Below, in pieces: positions 62,563 to 64,000 of a DNA stretch of 64,000 bases. A model generated the notes under the pieces. The model was given only the letters and a program-made list of their open reading frames with translations. It ran no database searches and was not told the origin of the DNA. A program made the position numbers and the translations under genes. The DNA is from Vreelandella nigrificans. GTDB lineage: Bacteria; Pseudomonadota; Gammaproteobacteria; Pseudomonadales; Halomonadaceae. The DNA is taken from assembly GCF_002374315.1 (NCBI RefSeq), contig NZ_NWUX01000007.1, positions 62,001 through 126,000 on the forward strand, written 5' to 3'. The stretch's first letter is position 1; each line of letters begins with the position of its first letter.

Positions 62563-64000
62563 TCAGCTTCCTATTACACGGGGCAGCACAGCTAGCGCAC
62601 CCACCAGTACCCAGAAAGTAACCACGTTATAGCGCCATAGTTGTGCTACTACCACTGGTTCAAAAGGCGCATAGGCACCCACGTAACCATAGCCTACGCG
62701 TAGCCCTTGCAGTACCGTCAGAATAACTGCCAAACCACCGTGAAACAGGGCGTATATAAGCCCGAACAACATTACTGCATCATGGCTGGTTTCAGTGGGT
62801 GATAAGTTGGCTCCATAGAGCGCCCAGCCAGTGAACACTACCTGCACAGCGCCTAGTCCACCAACCAAGTACAAACCAGCCCCCAAGCCCACATCACTTT
62901 TATGGCGAAGGCCACGTATCAGCTTTTCCATCACACCGCACCCTGCCGATACGGCAAGTCCTGCCGCCACCAACAAGCTTAAGGAGAGCGGTGAAATATC
63001 GGGCATACGCCACTCGGGCGACACGGTCCAGAGATAGAACCAGCCAAAGAGGTAGGAGAGGAAAAACGAGCCGTTGGCAATCAAGAAGATGGCCATCGCC
63101 CATACCCCAGGGCCATCCATTGTGCGTGAGTGCAGCGGCGGATCGCCAGGGGTTACAGCCGCTTCCGGCGCAGCTTTGGGATGCGTGCCATTTTCCCACG
63201 ACCAACGCAGTAGAAAAACACCCGCAATCAGGACAAAGATACCTGCCAATGCATATACACGCACAAGGAGGCTAATACACACCACGGCCAAGGCTAAAGC
63301 AGCAAACAGTGGCCACCATGAGTTACCCGGCAGGTGAATAATTTCGCGCACCTTGCCAGTAATTGGATCAGTTCCCCACATTTCCCTCCGGCCATGAGAG
63401 GCAACCGCCAACGAATGTTTGCCCTCAGCCATAGTGTAGGGAAGATTCGGGTCATCCCAGAGGGGGTGACGTGTCTCAACTTTCGGCAGGCTGACAAAGT
63501 TATAAGCACTTGGCGGCATGCTATTTGCCCATTCAAGCGTATCGGCATTCCAAGGGTTCTGTTTGGCAGGCTTGCCAAAGCGGAAGTGCAGCGCTATATC
63601 CAGCAAAACCATCGCTATACCTGCCGACATAACGAAGCTGCTTACCGATGAGAGCAAATTATAAATATCCCACCCCATACCGGTATCGTAGGTATAAATG
63701 CGGCGTGGCATGCCCAACAGCCCTGTCCAGTGCATGATCAGGAAGGTGCCATTGAATCCTAGGAAGGTAAGCCAAAACCCCCAGCGGCCTAAATTTTCGG
63801 ATGGCATACGCCCAGAGAATAGCGGCAGCCAGTAGTAAAGCCCGGCAATTAGCGGGAAGAACATACCGCCGACCAACACGTAATGCATGTGCGCTACAAC
63901 AAAATGGGTATCATGCACTTGCCAATTAAACGGTACCAGCGCCAGCATCACGCCGGTTAAACCGCCACACACGAAGATAATTAAAAAGCCCATTACCCAG
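62563..64000 (-). CDS. Cytochrome c oxidase subunit I+III fusion (partial, N terminus off the window)
   Basis: The frame is open to base 64000, so only the C-terminal 478 residues are seen. The first part continues subunit I: HDTHFVVAHMHYVLVGG contains the histidines that ligand heme a and heme a3. GTDPITGKVREIIHLPGNSW marks the linker. From about residue 290 the sequence is of subunit III type (WAMAIFLIANGSFFLSYLFG and further helices). Such CoxA/CoxC fusions are known as ctaD/caaA types. The electron donor cannot be read from this part. Confidence 0.9.
   Translation of the reverse strand, partial: WVMGFLIIFVCGGLTGVMLALVPFNWQVHDTHFVVAHMHYVLVGGMFFPLIAGLYYWLPLFSGRMPSENLGRWGFWLTFLGFNGTFLIMHWTGLLGMPRRIYTYDTGMGWDIYNLLSSVSSFVMSAGIAMVLLDIALHFRFGKPAKQNPWNADTLEWANSMPPSAYNFVSLPKVETRHPLWDDPNLPYTMAEGKHSLAVASHGRREMWGTDPITGKVREIIHLPGNSWWPLFAALALAVVCISLLVRVYALAGIFVLIAGVFLLRWSWENGTHPKAAPEAAVTPGDPPLHSRTMDGPGVWAMAIFLIANGSFFLSYLFGWFYLWTVSPEWRMPDISPLSLSLLVAAGLAVSAGCGVMEKLIRGLRHKSDVGLGAGLYLVGGLGAVQVVFTGWALYGANLSPTETSHDAVMLFGLIYALFHGGLAVILTVLQGLRVGYGYVGAYAPFEPVVVAQLWRYNVVTFWVLVGALAVLPRVIGS

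Overview
The window reads as a Halomonas-type chromosome (Gammaproteobacteria, Halomonadaceae). The evidence is a GH13 alpha-glucosidase that I recognise as very close to the Halomonas sp. H11 enzyme, a FruB with EIIA-HPr-EI order, a Cra/FruR repressor, and paired Trk and Kdp potassium systems as expected in a halophile. No rRNA, tRNA or CRISPR array was seen.

Layout. 1-11 kb is potassium uptake: the end of trkH, then kdpFABCDE on the minus strand (including a 26-residue kdpF), then divergent trkA. 11-13 kb holds an ECF sigma factor, its anti-sigma factor and a secreted DUF3455 protein. 13-28 kb is an alpha-glucoside island. Its minus arm has a LamB-type porin, MalT, a GH13 alpha-glucosidase and a MalK-type ATPase. 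Its plus arm has a binding protein, two permeases, a second GH13 enzyme, a second ATPase and a LacI-family repressor. The shared intergenic region carries two LacI-type operators. 28-40.5 kb is central carbon metabolism: gap, pyk, mgsA, cra, the fructose PTS fruBKA and pgi. Candidate HexR boxes lie at gap/pyk and pgi, and a Cra box lies before fruB. 40.5-43.2 kb has a TetR-VOC-GFA operon that resembles an electrophile-response unit, divergent from an HPP-family membrane protein, with a striking double TetR operator between them.

43.2-52 kb is the most interesting region. It is a translationally coupled six-gene operon encoding an AfsA-type hotdog protein, an FAD monooxygenase, an MMPL/RND transporter, a LolA-like periplasmic protein, a DUF1302-like outer-membrane barrel and a HAD phosphatase, with a convergent LysR regulator. 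AfsA-type synthase plus flavoenzyme plus phosphatase is the enzyme logic of Streptomyces gamma-butyrolactone/butenolide/furan signal biosynthesis (A-factor; MmfL-MmfH-MmfP). Here it is joined to what looks like a dedicated Gram-negative export route. I propose a butenolide- or furan-type small molecule made from a beta-ketoacyl thioester and dihydroxyacetone phosphate; the product is unknown. The region looks AT-richer than its surroundings by eye and is bordered by degenerate, gene-poor DNA, which suggests horizontal acquisition.

52-64 kb holds small hypotheticals (HHH, DUF4282), an ArsR regulator with its own operator and two divergent ferredoxin-like-fold genes, an isochorismatase-like hydrolase, an SDR, a PA0069-type radical SAM protein, tyrS, a LuxR-type regulator, a small winged-helix protein, a Cu+ P1B-ATPase, a small membrane protein and the C-terminal part of a fused cytochrome oxidase subunit I+III that runs off the right edge.
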